This document shows, one piece after another, positions 31,961 to 44,024 of a DNA stretch of 64,000 bases (position 1 is its first letter; every line of letters begins with the position of its first letter). The stretch comes from Spirometra erinaceieuropaei. Lineage: Eukaryota > Platyhelminthes > Cestoda > Diphyllobothriidea > Diphyllobothriidae. Position numbers and translations under genes: made by a program. Under the pieces are notes generated by a model. It did not search any database and had not been told where the DNA came from. It saw only the letters and a program-made list of their open reading frames with translations. The stretch spans positions 155,020 to 219,019 of the forward strand of contig CACRXP010000705.1 of the NCBI GenBank assembly GCA_902702965.1. Direction: 5' to 3'.

Positions 31961-33700
31961 GACAGCCTCGTTTTGCGGTAACAACATCACTGCGATCTGC
32001 TACACCACCAAATCACTCAATCTACTTGGTCTGGACTGGATTAACCAATCGCATTCGGCCAACATGCCGCTCTGCGTTGGTAGCAGTCAGATGCAGATTC
32101 CTGCTGTACTTGCAGTCCAAATTATGTTTAGACTTCGACGGTTTTCTCAACTGTTCAAGATGGCCTGAGTCGTTGCACATACACTCAACCGATGCTACAT
32201 CTGTCCCCGAAGCCAGCTAGTGTTCCATCTAAACCGACCAGTCTCATATTCAGCCTCACCACTCATGGAGACCGTACTACAGCGTCTGGAGAAAGTGCGA
32301 GTTCTAGTTTCTGTATTCTACGCCGCCTGGACCACTTCAATCGTTGTGGTTTGATGGCAGTAATGTTCGACCCGAATTTGTGCTGCTTTCTTCACAGTTT
32401 TTATTGCTGCGCTGACGCCAAACTGCTATGCACTGCAAGTTCCGTCTGGCCGTCCACGCTTCTGAATGGTGGTTCTTATTTTGTCATGTTGGATCTCGCT
32501 GATGCGTACTTGCAGATGCAGTTTGCCACGGAGTCAAACGAATTATTGACCATCAACAATCACCGCAGTCTGTCTCATTACACTAGGCTGTTCTTTGGTG
32601 TTAAGACAGCCGAGGCCTATTTGTATAAACGTTGATTGCAATGCTCACCTGCATCTCTGGGCACAGCTGGATACCAGAGCCTTTAAAATATTCGAAATAG
32701 AAGAGGTCGTATCCCAACGGGCTATTGGTGATGCCGAGAGAAGGACAGAGCTGCCTTCTTCACCGTTTTTATTGCTGCGCTGACGCCAAACTGCTATGCA
32801 CTGCGGGTTCCGTCTGGCCGTCCACGCTTCTGAATGGTGGTTCTTATTTTGTCATGTTGGATCTCGCTGATGCGTACTTGCAGATGCAGTTTGCCACGGA
32901 GTCAAGCGAATTATTGGCCGTCAACATTCATCGCTGTCTGTCTTAATGCACTAGGCCGCTCTTTGGTGTTAAGACAGCCCAGGCCTATATATATATATAT
33001 ACACTTTAATTGCAATGCTCTCTTGCATCTCTGGGCACAGCTGGATACCTGGACGACATTATCATTGTCGGTCGCTCTGCTACTGAGCTCCCAGACCGAG
33101 TCTGAGCTGTACTCGAAAGGAGGGCATGTATATGGCTTCCACTTGAGTTCCAACAAGTAATAATTCCTTCTTGACTCCATCAAGTACCTCGGATTCGTTC
33201 TGACGCCACTGGTCGCCATTCAGATCCTGGAAGCATCCAGGCCATCGAACGGATGTCTGCACTCAAGAATCTATCGCAACGTCGTCGGTTCCTTGGCCTG
33301 ATCAGCTACCATAGCATCTTCCTACCATTGCTGAATGACGTCCGACTCCGACCATCTGTTGTAGATGGATGCTATTTGGTACTGGTCCTCGGACTGCAAA
33401 AAGTCCTTGCTGACTTCAGATCGGCTGCAAGCGCACTGCGACCCGACGTTGCTGGTCGTTGTTGCTGCTAATGGTTCCAACAACGGGGTTCGTGTCGCCA
33501 TCTCACCTACGTTTCCCTTAGGTTATGAGAAGTTAAGCATACATGCATCACGCATGCGAACGCCGACGGAGAAGAATTGTGGGCAAATAGAGAAAAATGT
33601 TCTAGCTCTCTTCGTTATCGTCAAAAAATTCTGCAGTCTGTTGTACTTTCGTAACTTAACTGTGTTGGCGGAATATGGGATTTTTTATTAGCAGACCGCC
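31961..33700 (+). pseudogene. Gypsy-type pol: protease linker, duplicated RT block, RNase H
   Basis: The order is as follows. KSLNLLGLDWINQ is the protease-RT linker. RT fingers have PLMETVLQRLEKVRVLVSVF. An RT block NGGSYFVMLDLADAYLQMQF occurs twice (about 32465 and 32835). LDTWTTL/LDDII-like and TELPDRV remnants follow at 33040-33100. The thumb has DSIKYLGFVLTP and ALKNLSQRRRFLGLISYHSI. RNase H has DPTLLVVVAANGSNNGVRVA and TPTEKNCGQIEKNVLALFVI (to 33690). The copy has many frameshifts. Integrase and LTRs are not found. Confidence 0.8.
32381..33048 (+). repeat. tandem duplication inside Gypsy RT with foreign spacer
   Basis: Unit 1 (32381-32669) and unit 2 (32752-33048) are almost identical from CTTCTTCAC to CAGCTGGATACC. 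The 80-base spacer is not Gypsy: CCCAACGGGCTATTGGTGATGCCGAGAGAAGGACAGAGCT matches CCCAACGGGCTGTTGCTGACGCCGAGAGAAGGACAGAGCT at 37688-37727 of the Pao element when compared in pieces. Unit 2 also has an (AT)n run at 32985-33001. Confidence 0.85.
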
Positions 33701-33749
33701 TGCAAATTGTAGGCTGAGATCACGAAGCGCTCACGAAATGACTGATCAG

Positions 33750-34500
33750 GCTCCAAATTAATCGGCAATTAGAAAAAAATTTCTAAAACCTAATTATACT
33801 TCCGCCTCATGTATGCAATATGGAAATGACGTGATTCTCTATCAAACGACTGAAAGAAAGCATATTTTTGTTCGCGGTTTCTCTCAAATATATTTGAATT
33901 TGCAAGACCATCGAAAATCTATGGGAAATGTATGCTAAGTAGTAGTCATATCTTTCCGAGAACGGTTTCTATAGGAGATTAGAAAGCAATGAATTCAAAA
34001 GCCCACATCCTGCCACATCCGAAATATTATAGGATTATACCGCAGAATAATCCGTATTAAAGCCGCGCTTCAGTAAGCCTTCCTAATCGAAAACGCATAT
34101 CAAAATTTCAGCCAACACTTCATGAGATCGGTCAGTTAGTGTAGGTGTGTAGGCTCCGTGCTCTCATCTTTTGCCACGCTGCCTCTCTCACACGCCTTGT
34201 CGATACGCTGATATGTCGCGCGGGGCTTGTCACTAGGCTCGCGACTGCTTCAGGCAAATCAACGCTGCGCCCCCCCTCTAACTGGCTGGCAGACGCAGGG
34301 ATAACGAAAGGCGCACACACGCGCTGAGACTCAGCACCTCGAAGGCGGACACAGACAAAAACTAACTTGGAGCGCGCTCGCGGCGACTGCCTACATAGCC
34401 TTTGTGCACGCAATTCCAAAAGTTTAAAGGTTGTCCAACTTACTCCGTCTTCCCAGACCTCCATGTCTGGGATCCCTATCGTACGCCTCAACCATAGGAC
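33750..34500 (-). repeat. dispersed repeat family M
   Basis: On the minus strand it matches 6640-7380 end to end. It abuts the end of the Gypsy relic within about 50 bases. Confidence 0.6.
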
Positions 34501-36110
34501 TCTTCTGAGACAGCTGAAATGACATTGATTGCCTCTTCCGTCTCGATTGGGCTAGGTAGTCAAATTATTCCTCTCGTATAACAACGTTGTCAGGATAGCT
34601 GATACAAGCGAACAGTTGTCAGGATTAACACCCTGTGTATGTAAGCTTCGTCCCGCGTCGAAATTAGTTATGCTTGTCTTGTACTGTGAGTCTGTCGCAT
34701 GAATAGACTTAATTGTATTCTATGTTAATTTGGACTCGATGTGCCTTGTATTTAGTGCCGGATGACTTCTGACGCATCCCAGTTGGTATGGACTCTCCCC
34801 ACGAGGATAGCAACGTCAAAAGTGTCAACCTCATTGTCGACATGTAGTCTTGCAGATCTCTGTTCAATTTGTTTCATCTCATCGTTAAATTCGGTCATTG
34901 TGGATGAGCATTCTTGCACCAATGTTCATTATCTGAATAGTTATCTTGGAACTGCCAGACGTGGTCTATACGCGATGACTGACATGCAGTAGAATGCAGG
35001 CATTTTGAAAGTAAAATGCAACGACTGCACAAGTTGTCCGTATACGTGCTCATTCCCTCACCATCTTTGTTTGCAACTTCACCTAATAATCTTCTGATCA
35101 TTTTGTTTTATATTTCCCAATTTGCCTAATACGAAGTAACTTCTTTATGCTGCTTCATTTTCCCCAGTCCGTGCAACGATGTGTATCGACGTGTAATTCA
35201 GTGCGGTTAATTCGATTTATGCATGTTCCACATATAGGCTGCATATTCAGATCTGTGCTTTTGGAAAATCGAAAAATTTGTCCACATTCGTTTAAAACCC
35301 AAATGTAAAAAATCGAAGAATTGTGTAAATTTTGGAGCATTGGAATAGTGGTGTTCGTCGCGTGTGTTATTTTGAGGCATTAACTTTTCTTTGATGCGTA
35401 AAGCAGAATGATCAATAATAGAATGTAAAATATCACAAAAAGAATGCGCGCCGCGTCAAATCTTGAGTGCATAATTGATACCTCGCAAGTGGTCATAACA
35501 TGAGTAGGTGAGTAATGTAACAGATTTACAAGCAACTGTGAGTAAACAATACTCCTATTTACGACACATGCGATGCAAAAAACAAGACGAAATCTAAAGG
35601 AATCACCTAAATGAATTCCCGTTTCCTTTGGGTGAAAATGGTCTACTCGAAATTGATGTTTCGAACATCTGAAAGTGCAACGGGATGATCGGACAGTGCA
35701 GCAAACGACCGTCTGCGGAAAACGGCAAGAAGTTATTTGGTCACATAACCTCGACTACCGAGGCTTGCTCACGTGTCAGCATCCACGAAGAGCAGATTCT
35801 GCATATCTACACATAACCGATTCCCCGTTTGTTTGTAAAATGCAAAGTTTCGAGGAGGAAAAAAGTGTGATTCATGATTTATGTTGTACGTGCTGTCGAG
35901 GAAATGACGTAGTCTCCTACAACCGGGTTTTGTAAGACACGCTCACATACACGCAACTCTCACCCGGTTCGACCAAAGAGGATATCGCCTAGCATAAAAT
36001 ACGGCAGCTAGCGTGCAGAAGTACCACTTGTATTGATGTTCTCTAGCTTCTCAACTTCGCACCCCTCCCCCTTAGTCAAGGAGTGACCCCACAGCGTATA
36101 TATGCATTAT
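34501..36110. other. no feature recognised
   Basis: Mixed sequence with short frames. The 86-codon frame at 35675-35935 has no recognised motif. Confidence 0.35.
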
Positions 36111-36114
36111 ATGT

Positions 36115-36390
36115 ATTCAAGTCGTTACAAGTAGTAGTAGAGTGGAGTGTGAACACAATCGTTTATGCGTACCATTAAAGTGCGACCCATGCCTTCTGTA
36201 GTAGACGCAGTTTCTGCACACAGTCAGTCTTAATATGCGCTCATACATTCAGTACCAGCCAGCTTCACCCATTTTGTGTGCGAAAATCTCTATCGACCTG
36301 CGCCAAATTGAGGGCCATCATTCAACGTTGTTTGGTATCGTTTCGCCAATGCTACACCCGTCAGCAATGCACCCATCTGACATTGGGCAG
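36115..36390 (+). repeat. dispersed repeat family R1, partial
   Basis: It parallels 1800-2120 (landmarks CAGTCAGTCTTAATATGC, CAGCTTCACCCATTTTGTG, ATCATTCAACG). It lacks the first part of the family. Confidence 0.5.
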
Positions 36391-37640
36391 TAGAACTCTT
36401 TCATGAGCTGTTTTATTCATTTAATGCACATAAATAATCGACATTTCATTGCCATTAACGGCATGACTGTAATTTGTTCGCAGAAAACGCGTATTAGTCA
36501 GTCCAGCAAACCGGAATTCAAACACAACTTGCATTCTGGTGTATGCATACGCCATCGAGAAATTGTCATAATGTCCAAAAATCAGTGCGCGGAATTAATG
36601 ATGCCTTAATTTGACGTCAAATCGTCTTTGCCATTCTGGAGGTCGTTGTGTAACTAAGTTACGAATTCCAACAGGTACACAAGGATTTCCATGGCCATAT
36701 TAATGTAGTGAACATTGTCACGGCACCTGTTGTACTCGCTTATTGGTGATAGCGTCAAAGACCCAAATGTCAATACTTTCATATACATTACAATGTGTGT
36801 CAACTTCGCTGAATACACGGAGACTTCATAAGTATTACTCTTATGTCACATAGAACAAAGGAATCTCATTCAGTGAGGAGGGTAGTAGTATCTGTCTTTT
36901 AAGTAGTTTGCTTGTAAGCCTGTGAACATTTTCGTGTATAATTAGGTTTTTAACTATGCGTGTATTGTACGCATGTATGGGGATTTCAAACTGTGGGGGC
37001 AGAAAAGCCCTTTCCGTCGAACGTATATTAAGCCAGCTTGACAATGTATTGCGCTGATATTTACAAAGATCACGGTTAGCATTAACATCGTGCGAATTAG
37101 GAGAGTACTTTTCCAATATTTGGAATTATCCACGCCCTCCTCGCAAGTGCTTCCTCATTGGCCCCTGTTGACCATTTCCTTCCTTTCTCTTTTATAACCC
37201 TCTTTAGAGTGTGATCGGCGTTCCTTTAGGTACCTACTTTTGTAGTCTGACCTTGAGCTGGGAATTCGATTTGCTCGAACAGTACCAAAGGAATTCTTTG
37301 ACTAGGTTATTCATTGTTGAGGCTTGTACGTTTTTCTTTATCACCTTATTCTATCAGTAGTACCGCACATGCACCGAAATTTGTTTTGGCTTATACGCGT
37401 AACTCAATTTACAAAGAATTCTACAATACTCAACATCTCACCATAAAGTGGAGGAATTTAATTTCATGAAACGCAGACGCCTTCCATGAAGAATGAATCA
37501 GGCGTTACGGAACAGTCTCTCAGACTAGACAAGCCAGGTGCCTACGAAGGACAAGGATAACTAATGGAAAACGTTAATTCCGTCTCTTGTAGGAACGCTT
37601 CTATTAGTAGTCATAGTTCAATTTAAGCAATCATAGCCTT
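36391..37640. other. no feature recognised
   Basis: AT-rich. The minus-strand 91-codon frame at 37116-36841 has no recognised motif. No Pao LTR is apparent upstream of the pol relic. Confidence 0.35.
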
Positions 37641-37644
37641 TAAA

Positions 37645-38990
37645 TTGGCCAAAATAGAAGAGAAGCGAGTGAAACGTGAGGTTGTACCCCAACGGGCTGT
37701 TGCTGACGCCGAGAGAAGGACAGAGCTTGCTAGGATAGAGGTAGAGACCGGTGAAGAGAAGTCTGCTAACGACCGTCAACCCATGGATTCCGTCGCGCAT
37801 GTCTCGGGATATTTAAATCAATGCACATTGGATGAGACTTCTCCTGAAGAGAGTAATCACTGCCAACGTGAGACTGTTCATATGCCCAAAGCAAGCGTTA
37901 GGAGCCTGCCGGCTGTCAGTTTAGAACTACCCAAGGTTGAGTTGTCCTGGTTTGACGTGTATCCAGTTCATTACTGGTAGATTATACGAAGGTTTAAAGT
38001 ATACATGGAAAGCAAATTTGAAAATTTTGGATATATGCTGATGTACTTGATTCACTATTGCAGAAGTTAGGCGAGAGCGGTCATATAGGAGTGTGTCATA
38101 CTTCCCTCACCATCGCCTTATTCAAGAGCACGGGAAATATTGAGGAGCTTATTTGTCCAGCCACATGTAATGGCTAATGCTCTTCTTGACGATGGATCGG
38201 ATGTCACTCTGATTAAAAATTAGTTTCTCGTCGGAAATTGACTGTTATAAACGACAGCAACATTGACAATGAACACTATAAAGGGCAAATGCAGCTTCGA
38301 AGTCGTGAGCCTAAGCGTGCTGCCCATGAACGGACCCGAGTAAGTTGAGAGGGAAAATGCTTTGGTGGTTGAAGACCTGCGGCTCCGTGAAGAAGCGACA
38401 ATTAAAAGGATAGCTGTACAATTTTCGACGAGCTCACTGATTGCAATGTTGTCATACTCATTGGGTAATCGACCAATGAGTAGGGAAGGGAACCGTTCGC
38501 CGGTCAAACACTGCTGGGCTGGATACTTCTTGGGTCTTCAGATGTCAGGCTAAAGCAGAAAGCTGTATGCCACTGCATTTTAAATCAAGAAAAGTATGTG
38601 ACGCGCAAACTTAAGAAGCTCTAGGACTCAGAGTTTTTTGACACTTCAACAACGAGTGCGAGGCACTCATTGGAGGACGAATAAGCACTGGCTATTGTGC
38701 GATCCTCCGTTATAATCATAAAAGGGCATTACCAACTGCCACTCCGTTGGCGAAACAGTGCGCAGAATTTACCGAACAATTTCCAGTTAGCGCGTAAACT
38801 ATTAATCTATATCAAACTAGGTTGGAGCGAATTACTTCGAAAATATGAGTAAACATTCCGTTCGTTCATGGAGAGGGGGTACATCGAGCAAGTTGACGGA
38901 AACAAAGCGTTTTCAGTTACGAGATAATGGTACTTACAACACCACCCCGTTCTCAGTCCCCGAAAACCAGGCAAAATTCGTGTTGTATTT
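37645..38990 (+). pseudogene. Pao/BEL retrotransposon, N-terminal gag-pol and aspartic protease
   Basis: An 111-codon frame at 37645-37977 (PQRAVADAERRTELARIEVE) is the Gag-Pol N-terminal remnant. After a frame change, MANALLDDGSDVTLIKN (38170-38221) is the aspartic protease site, with D-D-G-S in place of the usual D-S-G-S or D-T-G. Further on, GHYQLPLRWR, YIEQVDGNKAFSV and HHPVLSPRKPGKIRVVFDCA (to 38995) lead into the RT. Multiple stops and frameshifts occur. Confidence 0.75.
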
Positions 38991-39700
38991 GATTGTGCTG
39001 CCAAGTGTCAGGACGTAACTATGAAATACAATCTATACCAAGTACCTGACCTAAACGCTAAGTTAGACAGTGCTTTGTTGGGTTTCCGACTTGAGAGTAT
39101 CGCAGTGGCAGGGGATAAAGAGAAATTGTTCCTGGAAGTGAAAGTGGACCCGATTGAACGATATGTTCTGAAATTTTTGTGGTTGGAGTATGACAGGCTA
39201 AAAGGGGAGGCAGTTGACTTTCAGTGGACGTCTCACCCATTCGGATTGACCATTTCACCCTTTTGTGCTGCCTTTGAGTTACAAAAAGCTGTGGAAGATT
39301 TCGGTTCATCTTACTCTTCATCAACTTGCAGAGCCTTTCACCAAAGTATATACGTTGATGATTGTCTAGTGTCGTTATGTGATATCGATTCCGCCAAACG
39401 TTTTGTGGACGAAATTTGTAAACTTCTCTCACAAGGCGGCTTTCGTATGCGGAACTAGGCTTCTATGGACCGACGTATACTCCCTGTCGTTAGTGCGACT
39501 GAACATCCTTCAGGTAGGCGAGATATTGCCGTCAACCGCCTATCAACTGAACGAACTTTGGGGTTGCGGTGGGATACGCATTCCGATATTCTGATAATAA
39601 ATCTCAATATGCCCACAAAACCGTCCACTCGAAAAGGTAGTTTATTTTGTTTGTCCTCTTTTTATGACATGTTGGGCTTCGTTTCACCTTAACTGATACC
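38991..39700 (+). pseudogene. Pao/BEL reverse transcriptase
   Basis: The 145-codon frame at 39021-39458 carries FLEVKVDPIERYVLKFLW, TSHPFGLTISPFCAAFELQK and the catalytic YVDDCLVSL. The next frame (39465-39692) has RTLGLRWDTHSDIL and FCLSSFYDMLGFVSP, the RT-RNase H connection of Pao elements. The YVDD motif is intact. One frameshift separates the halves. Confidence 0.85.
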
Positions 39701-40345
39701 AGGAAAGTTTTTACTGTAATCCTTATGCAAAAACGGAGTGAATTGGGATGAACAACTATCTGTCATCGAGAGCTGTCGTTTGGAAAACTGGATCTCTAAT
39801 TTACGGAGCCTGAAGACTTTTCAGCCGGCCCGATGTCGCAATCGCAAAGACAACAGCGAGCCGAAACGAGCCCAACAGTACGTGTTTTGCGATGCCTCGG
39901 AAGTAGCATACAGTGCAGAAGCATATGCTCGCTTTATTGACGACACAGGAAATCTACATTGTTCACTGGTTTATTCGAAGTAACGTGTCGCCCCCCTCAA
40001 AGCCGGTTCTGTATCATGTTTAAAGTTTGCAGCTACTACTCTGGCTGTGCGCGTGGCTGATCTCATCCGCTCAAACACCGATAAGTACTTCCAATCAATA
40101 GCTTACTGGATCGATCATGTGACTGTCCTTTATTATAGACACAATGAATCAACTAGGTTCCGCACATTTGTGGCCAACCGAGTGACAGTTATGCATGATC
40201 TGTCTGCGAAATCTCAATGGAGATACGTGAATTCGGACGTCAACCCAAAAGACAATGCTTCTCGAAGTACGTGCAAATTTGCTATGGTACCTAGATGGTT
40301 GGACGGTCCGGAATTTTTAGTTCGACCTGAAAGCCAATAGCTTGT
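39701..40345 (+). pseudogene. Pao/BEL RNase H region
   Basis: CRLENWISNLRSLKTFQPAR and QQYVFCDASEVAYSAEAYAR (39738-39983) mark the first acidic residue. AYWIDHVTVLYYRHNESTRF and NSDVNPKDNASR (40047-40340) mark later ones. The order and spacing follow Pao. It is broken by a stop after VYSK. Confidence 0.75.
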
Positions 40346-41521
40346 TCAACCACCAGTAGGACAACATGAAGACTTGGAATTCAGGAGGAAAGCAGCGCAA
40401 ATTAATATATTAAATTAATGTGGTGGTTTAGATGAATTAATATTGCGTTTTTCAAGTTAGACAAGGGTGCAAAGCGTTGAAGTCTGACTCCTGCGTTATA
40501 AGCAGCACATTTCAGAAGAATTGGCAGTGTGGAGTTTACACCAGCAGATTTCCAAAAACGAAATTCCGTGAGAAATATTGACCTGCTAAAGTTAGGTTTT
40601 GTTTGGATTGAAGGTGTTATGTGCGTTGGTGGTCGTCTAAATTAATCAAGTTTTTGTGAATCGTTAAAACACACGTCAATCCTCCCACACAATCATCCCG
40701 TGACGGAATTAATCATCAATTACTTTCATGAATTGGAATGTCATTGTGCAACAGCCCAAGTTCTAGGTGCAATCAGCCCAAAACTATGGATTCTAAAAGG
40801 AACCGCTTCTGTCAAACGTGTCATCGGTAGGTGTTTACTTTGCAGACGTGAATCGCGACAACTGAAGTGGCAGATGCTGTTCGCGCTTCACTTAAATAAA
40901 ACAGAAAGCGGTTGGTATCCTTACAGGAGCGATGGCATGGACTTTTTTAGTTCGTTGATGGTCAAACATGGACGATCTTTGGAGAAACGTTATGGTTGTG
41001 TGTTTAGCTGCTAACAAACGAGGTCCGTTCATCTTGAGATAGCCATCAGCCTGACCACGAATTCTTTACTTCAGTGTCAGATGAGATCCTTGAGTAGGTG
41101 CGGACGTCCCACTGACATCTTCAGTGATAACGGAACCAATTTTGCTGGAGGGGTAGCAGAACTCCGAAATGACTTACAATATTTTGACCAAAAGGGTGTG
41201 TCGGAACAACTGCTAACTCTAGAGATACAGGGGCATTTTTACCCACCCCCTACCAGCTTTCGGGGAGGCATATGGGAACGCATGATCAGGTCACTACGAC
41301 GGATTCTTCTTGCTCTCTGTAAGGAGCAGTTCCTAACTGACGAACAGCTCGGCATCCCCTTCGTGCAGGCTAAACGTATGTTAAGTAACAGACCGCTTTT
41401 TAAGCTAACATTAGACAGCAACGACTTGGAACCGCTTACCCCAAATAGCTTATTGTTGATGAGGAACTGTCCAGTGCTGCCTTGCGGTGACGAACGTAAG
41501 ATGCGCAAAATTAAGATTTGA
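40346..41521 (+). pseudogene. Pao/BEL integrase
   Basis: The zinc-binding part has VTELIINYFHELECHCATAQ and RCLLCRRE (40700-40860). The catalytic core has DGMDFF (about 40935), FSDNGTNFAGGVAELR (41115-41165) and GGIWERMIRSLRRILLAL (41262-41320), giving the D, D and E residues. The region from 40346 to 40690 is badly decayed. The core frame at 41081-41521 is open for 146 codons and ends at the junction with non-Pao repeat. Confidence 0.85.
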
Positions 41522-42160
41522 TTTGTAAAACTTGTAATTAATTCAAGATTTCGGAACAGCGGCCAATAAATGCAGTACACAAAATTGAATGAATCTGGAA
41601 CAATGTTCGACCAAATGTGCAGCGTTAACCGCATTCTCATATGTATTGCACAGCAATCTTCAAAACAAACAAGATGGTCGCCTTTAAAGCCGAAATTGAG
41701 GTTCGCCAATCTCAATTACCTTTCCGCCACAATATCAACAGCCGGCCGCTTACAGCATGCCCAAACTACTAACGCACAGTTTGGGTACTTCAATACTAAA
41801 GTGCTTCATGTGTTTTATGTTCCTGTAATTGTCTTGCGGTTAAGGCAAGTTTAAGCAGATAATAGTGCAGAACAGGTTAAAACAAGTTGCCGGACGGACG
41901 AAGGCACACGTTGAGTGCTACGTGCGTGGCCTCCCATGTGAGAGCTGAGCATTCGTGACAGTCTTGGGAGGGTGCATATCAAAACGGCCTTCTAGCTGAC
42001 TTGTCTGCTTGCATGGCTATGATTGGTCAAAAGGCCAGGCTGACACTGGTGTGAGTGCGCTTGTTTATCGGCCGACAATGTTGTGGCCGACAAATACTCG
42101 ATTTGCTTAAGCACTCAGAAGTAAGTTTCAACTGAACCAAGTTGGGTGAGTCTGATTGAT
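41522..42160 (+). repeat. Pao 3' flank fused to an RTE-like tail
   Basis: 41522-41645 is a sequence also found at 11400-11240 (-) and 18365-18490 (+). From CACAGCAATCTTCAAAACA at about 41646 it becomes the RTE C-terminal tail (FKAEIE, PAGRLQHAQ, VFYVPVIVLRLRQV) and downstream repeat, as at 20510-21030. It is cut by Penelope sequence at about 42175. Confidence 0.6.
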
Positions 42161-42179
42161 ATCCTGCAGTAGAATTAAG

Positions 42180-43152
42180 GTGTCATTTTATTTCGGTGCA
42201 ATTGCGAATAATATCATACACGGACCGTCCATAGTACCTCATACCGTTAATCTGGCGACGTAGCTGGAAAGCTTCTAACTTTCTTTTGAATTTATTCGCC
42301 AAATTCAGGACAAATGGTGAGCCGATAGCCACACCGACCATCGGTCTATAAAGATTCTTTTCATAAAGGATCTGCACGTTCCCGTTAACAATTAATTAAG
42401 GTAATTCACCGGAATTCCTATATTCTGTTGTTTGTTGCAATGCAATCTCCAAGGTTGATGACCGTATGTCTTACCAGTACGTTCGGAAAAAAATTCATGA
42501 GACATCAAACAAAAACACGACAATTTCGTTCAGATCCGCCTGAAGTTTTTTTCAATCAGTGAGTCAGTTGTGTTTCGATCTCATCTGAACGATATTTCTC
42601 CTTTTTCTGTCATTCTGAACTTTTCCTGATTCGACGGAATTGACTGTATTTTTGTAATATAGTCTACCCTGTCCATCAGAACCACGCTACTTCCCTTATC
42701 TGGGCTAGCTATCAGAATGTATTTGTTTTGTCGGAGTTGCACTAAACTTCTCAATGTGTGACCTCGTCTGCAATCCCTGACATTTCTGAGGACTGTTCAG
42801 GCTTATAAGAGCAATTGGCCAACGTGGACATCTGTTGAAACGGGCTGAATTTCACGAGGTATACTCAAGGTGTTCTCGAATTGTGTTTCTGACTCTAAGT
42901 GGTTTAGTTTCTGGCGAAGACTGAAAAAGGTAGGACCCAACGAGCAGGCTTCAATCGATGTTTTATCGAGATCATCAGGATCGTAAACTGCGGTCTGCCT
43001 TCCTGCATACGCCGAATAGTTGAAGTCCTCCTGATTACCCCGCGTTTGTTCGAAATGGATTGCACATATTTCTCGAATTCCTGTATCTTGTCATCGTTCA
43101 GTTGATGAAGTATGGCTGCCCGTTGGCATGCGTGACGTCCCCGCTCTTCCAT
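42180..43152 (-). pseudogene. Penelope-like element, N-terminal region
   Basis: In minus-strand order, CQRAAILHQLNDDKIQEFEK and YVQSISNKRGVIRRTSTI come first. SPDKGSSVVLMDRVDYITKI follows at about 42730-42650. The last piece is YRPMVGVAIGSPFVLNLANK (42360-42290). The DKG...VVLMDR and RP-GSP blocks are the conserved part just before the RT catalytic region. Several stops and one frameshift occur. It lies downstream of the hammerhead at 43384-43343, which fits terminal repeat then ORF on the same strand. Confidence 0.7.
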
Positions 43153-43342
43153 CTTTACTCGGTAAAGTTACAATGAGGGTACATACGTGAACGTAAATAG
43201 CATTTTCAATCCAGTGCATGCGTTTACTAGTTTTTTGCTGTGTTGACAGCAAACCAGAGGATTGCTGATATAAGCGAACAGGCGAGTTGCAGTTAGCAGT
43301 TCAGAAGACGAAGATATGATCACTGGAACAAGAAATTTATTG

Positions 43343-43384
43343 GCCTGACGTTTCTGATTCTCACTCGAATCCATCATCAGAGAC
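43343..43384 (-). ncRNA. minimal hammerhead ribozyme, well preserved
   Basis: The order is GUCU, CUGAUGA, U, GAUUC/GAAUC within stem II around GAGUGA, GAAA, CGUC, AGGC. Stem I pairs as GUCU/AGGC with one U-G. Core nucleotides are all consensus, and the ACGU palindrome replaces stem III. Predicted cleavage is after the GUC. It follows a Penelope ORF tail and precedes Penelope N-terminal sequence, the expected position in a pseudo-LTR between tandem copies. Confidence 0.85.
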
Positions 43385-44024
43385 ATTCGCAGAAAAGGGT
43401 GATGGTGGCACCAGAAGCGCAGTATTTATAGCACGTGGCTGTCGTGGACCGTATGCGCACTGTAATTACCAGTTCTCGCAATCACCGCTGGGGTCGTGAT
43501 TGATTCGGTGGTGGCTTGTCGGTCCGAGTCCGAGTCGTTAGTTGCCGCGATTTCGTCATCCGTACTGGATGCTGGTGTGACGATTTTTCGGCAAGCTGGC
43601 TCACTGTCACTGTTATAATTGCTCGCCCGCGCCCTCCCCACGTGACTGATTCTCCTGCCTAGGGAATATCGCAGAACGGAATTTGGTACCGGGAGGTCAG
43701 CACCTGATCCATTTCGATGACGTCGAAGGTGTCATCCTCATACCGAGCCCGGAGTTTCGGTCTGTGGTGTAGAAAAACCAGCGATTCCAGCCGTAGTAGG
43801 ACCGCCTCGGCTATGAGTCCCGAAATCGGTGAACCCATTGACGTTCCCCTCACCTGCTCGTAAATTGTTCCGTCGAACGTAAAGTACGTCTTGAGACAGA
43901 ACTTCAGGAGCTGGATAATTTGGGCGTGTCCCAGGCGGTTCTCCATTTCGTCGTATTTCTCTCGTAGGAGTAGTTCGAGAGAAATACGATGAAACACTAG
44001 AAATACGACGAAATGGAGAATCAC
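43385..44024 (-). pseudogene. Penelope-like RT, 5' half joined to ORF tail (deletion copy B)
   Basis: On the minus strand, LLLREKYDEMENRLGHAQII, TYFTFDGTIYEQVRGTSMGS and YEDDTFDVIEMDQVLTS (44024-43680) carry RT through the catalytic motif. The motif is YEDD in place of Y-V-D-D. The sequence then jumps to the ORF tail (ASNYNSDSEPACRKIVTPAS, 43641-43426), skipping the rest of RT and the GIY-YIG domain. The same jump occurs in the copy at 44710-45280. Confidence 0.75.

Noticed and set aside
41239..41715. 158-codon minus-strand open frame
   Set aside because: It is antisense to the Pao integrase core, which has the D, D and E motifs on the plus strand.
41640..42160. LTR of the Pao element, with solo LTRs at 10.6 and 20.5 kb
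   Set aside because: I first read these as LTRs, but the start encodes an RTE-type C-terminus continuous with RTE coding sequence at 20.2-20.7 kb, and there is no matching copy upstream of the Pao pol.
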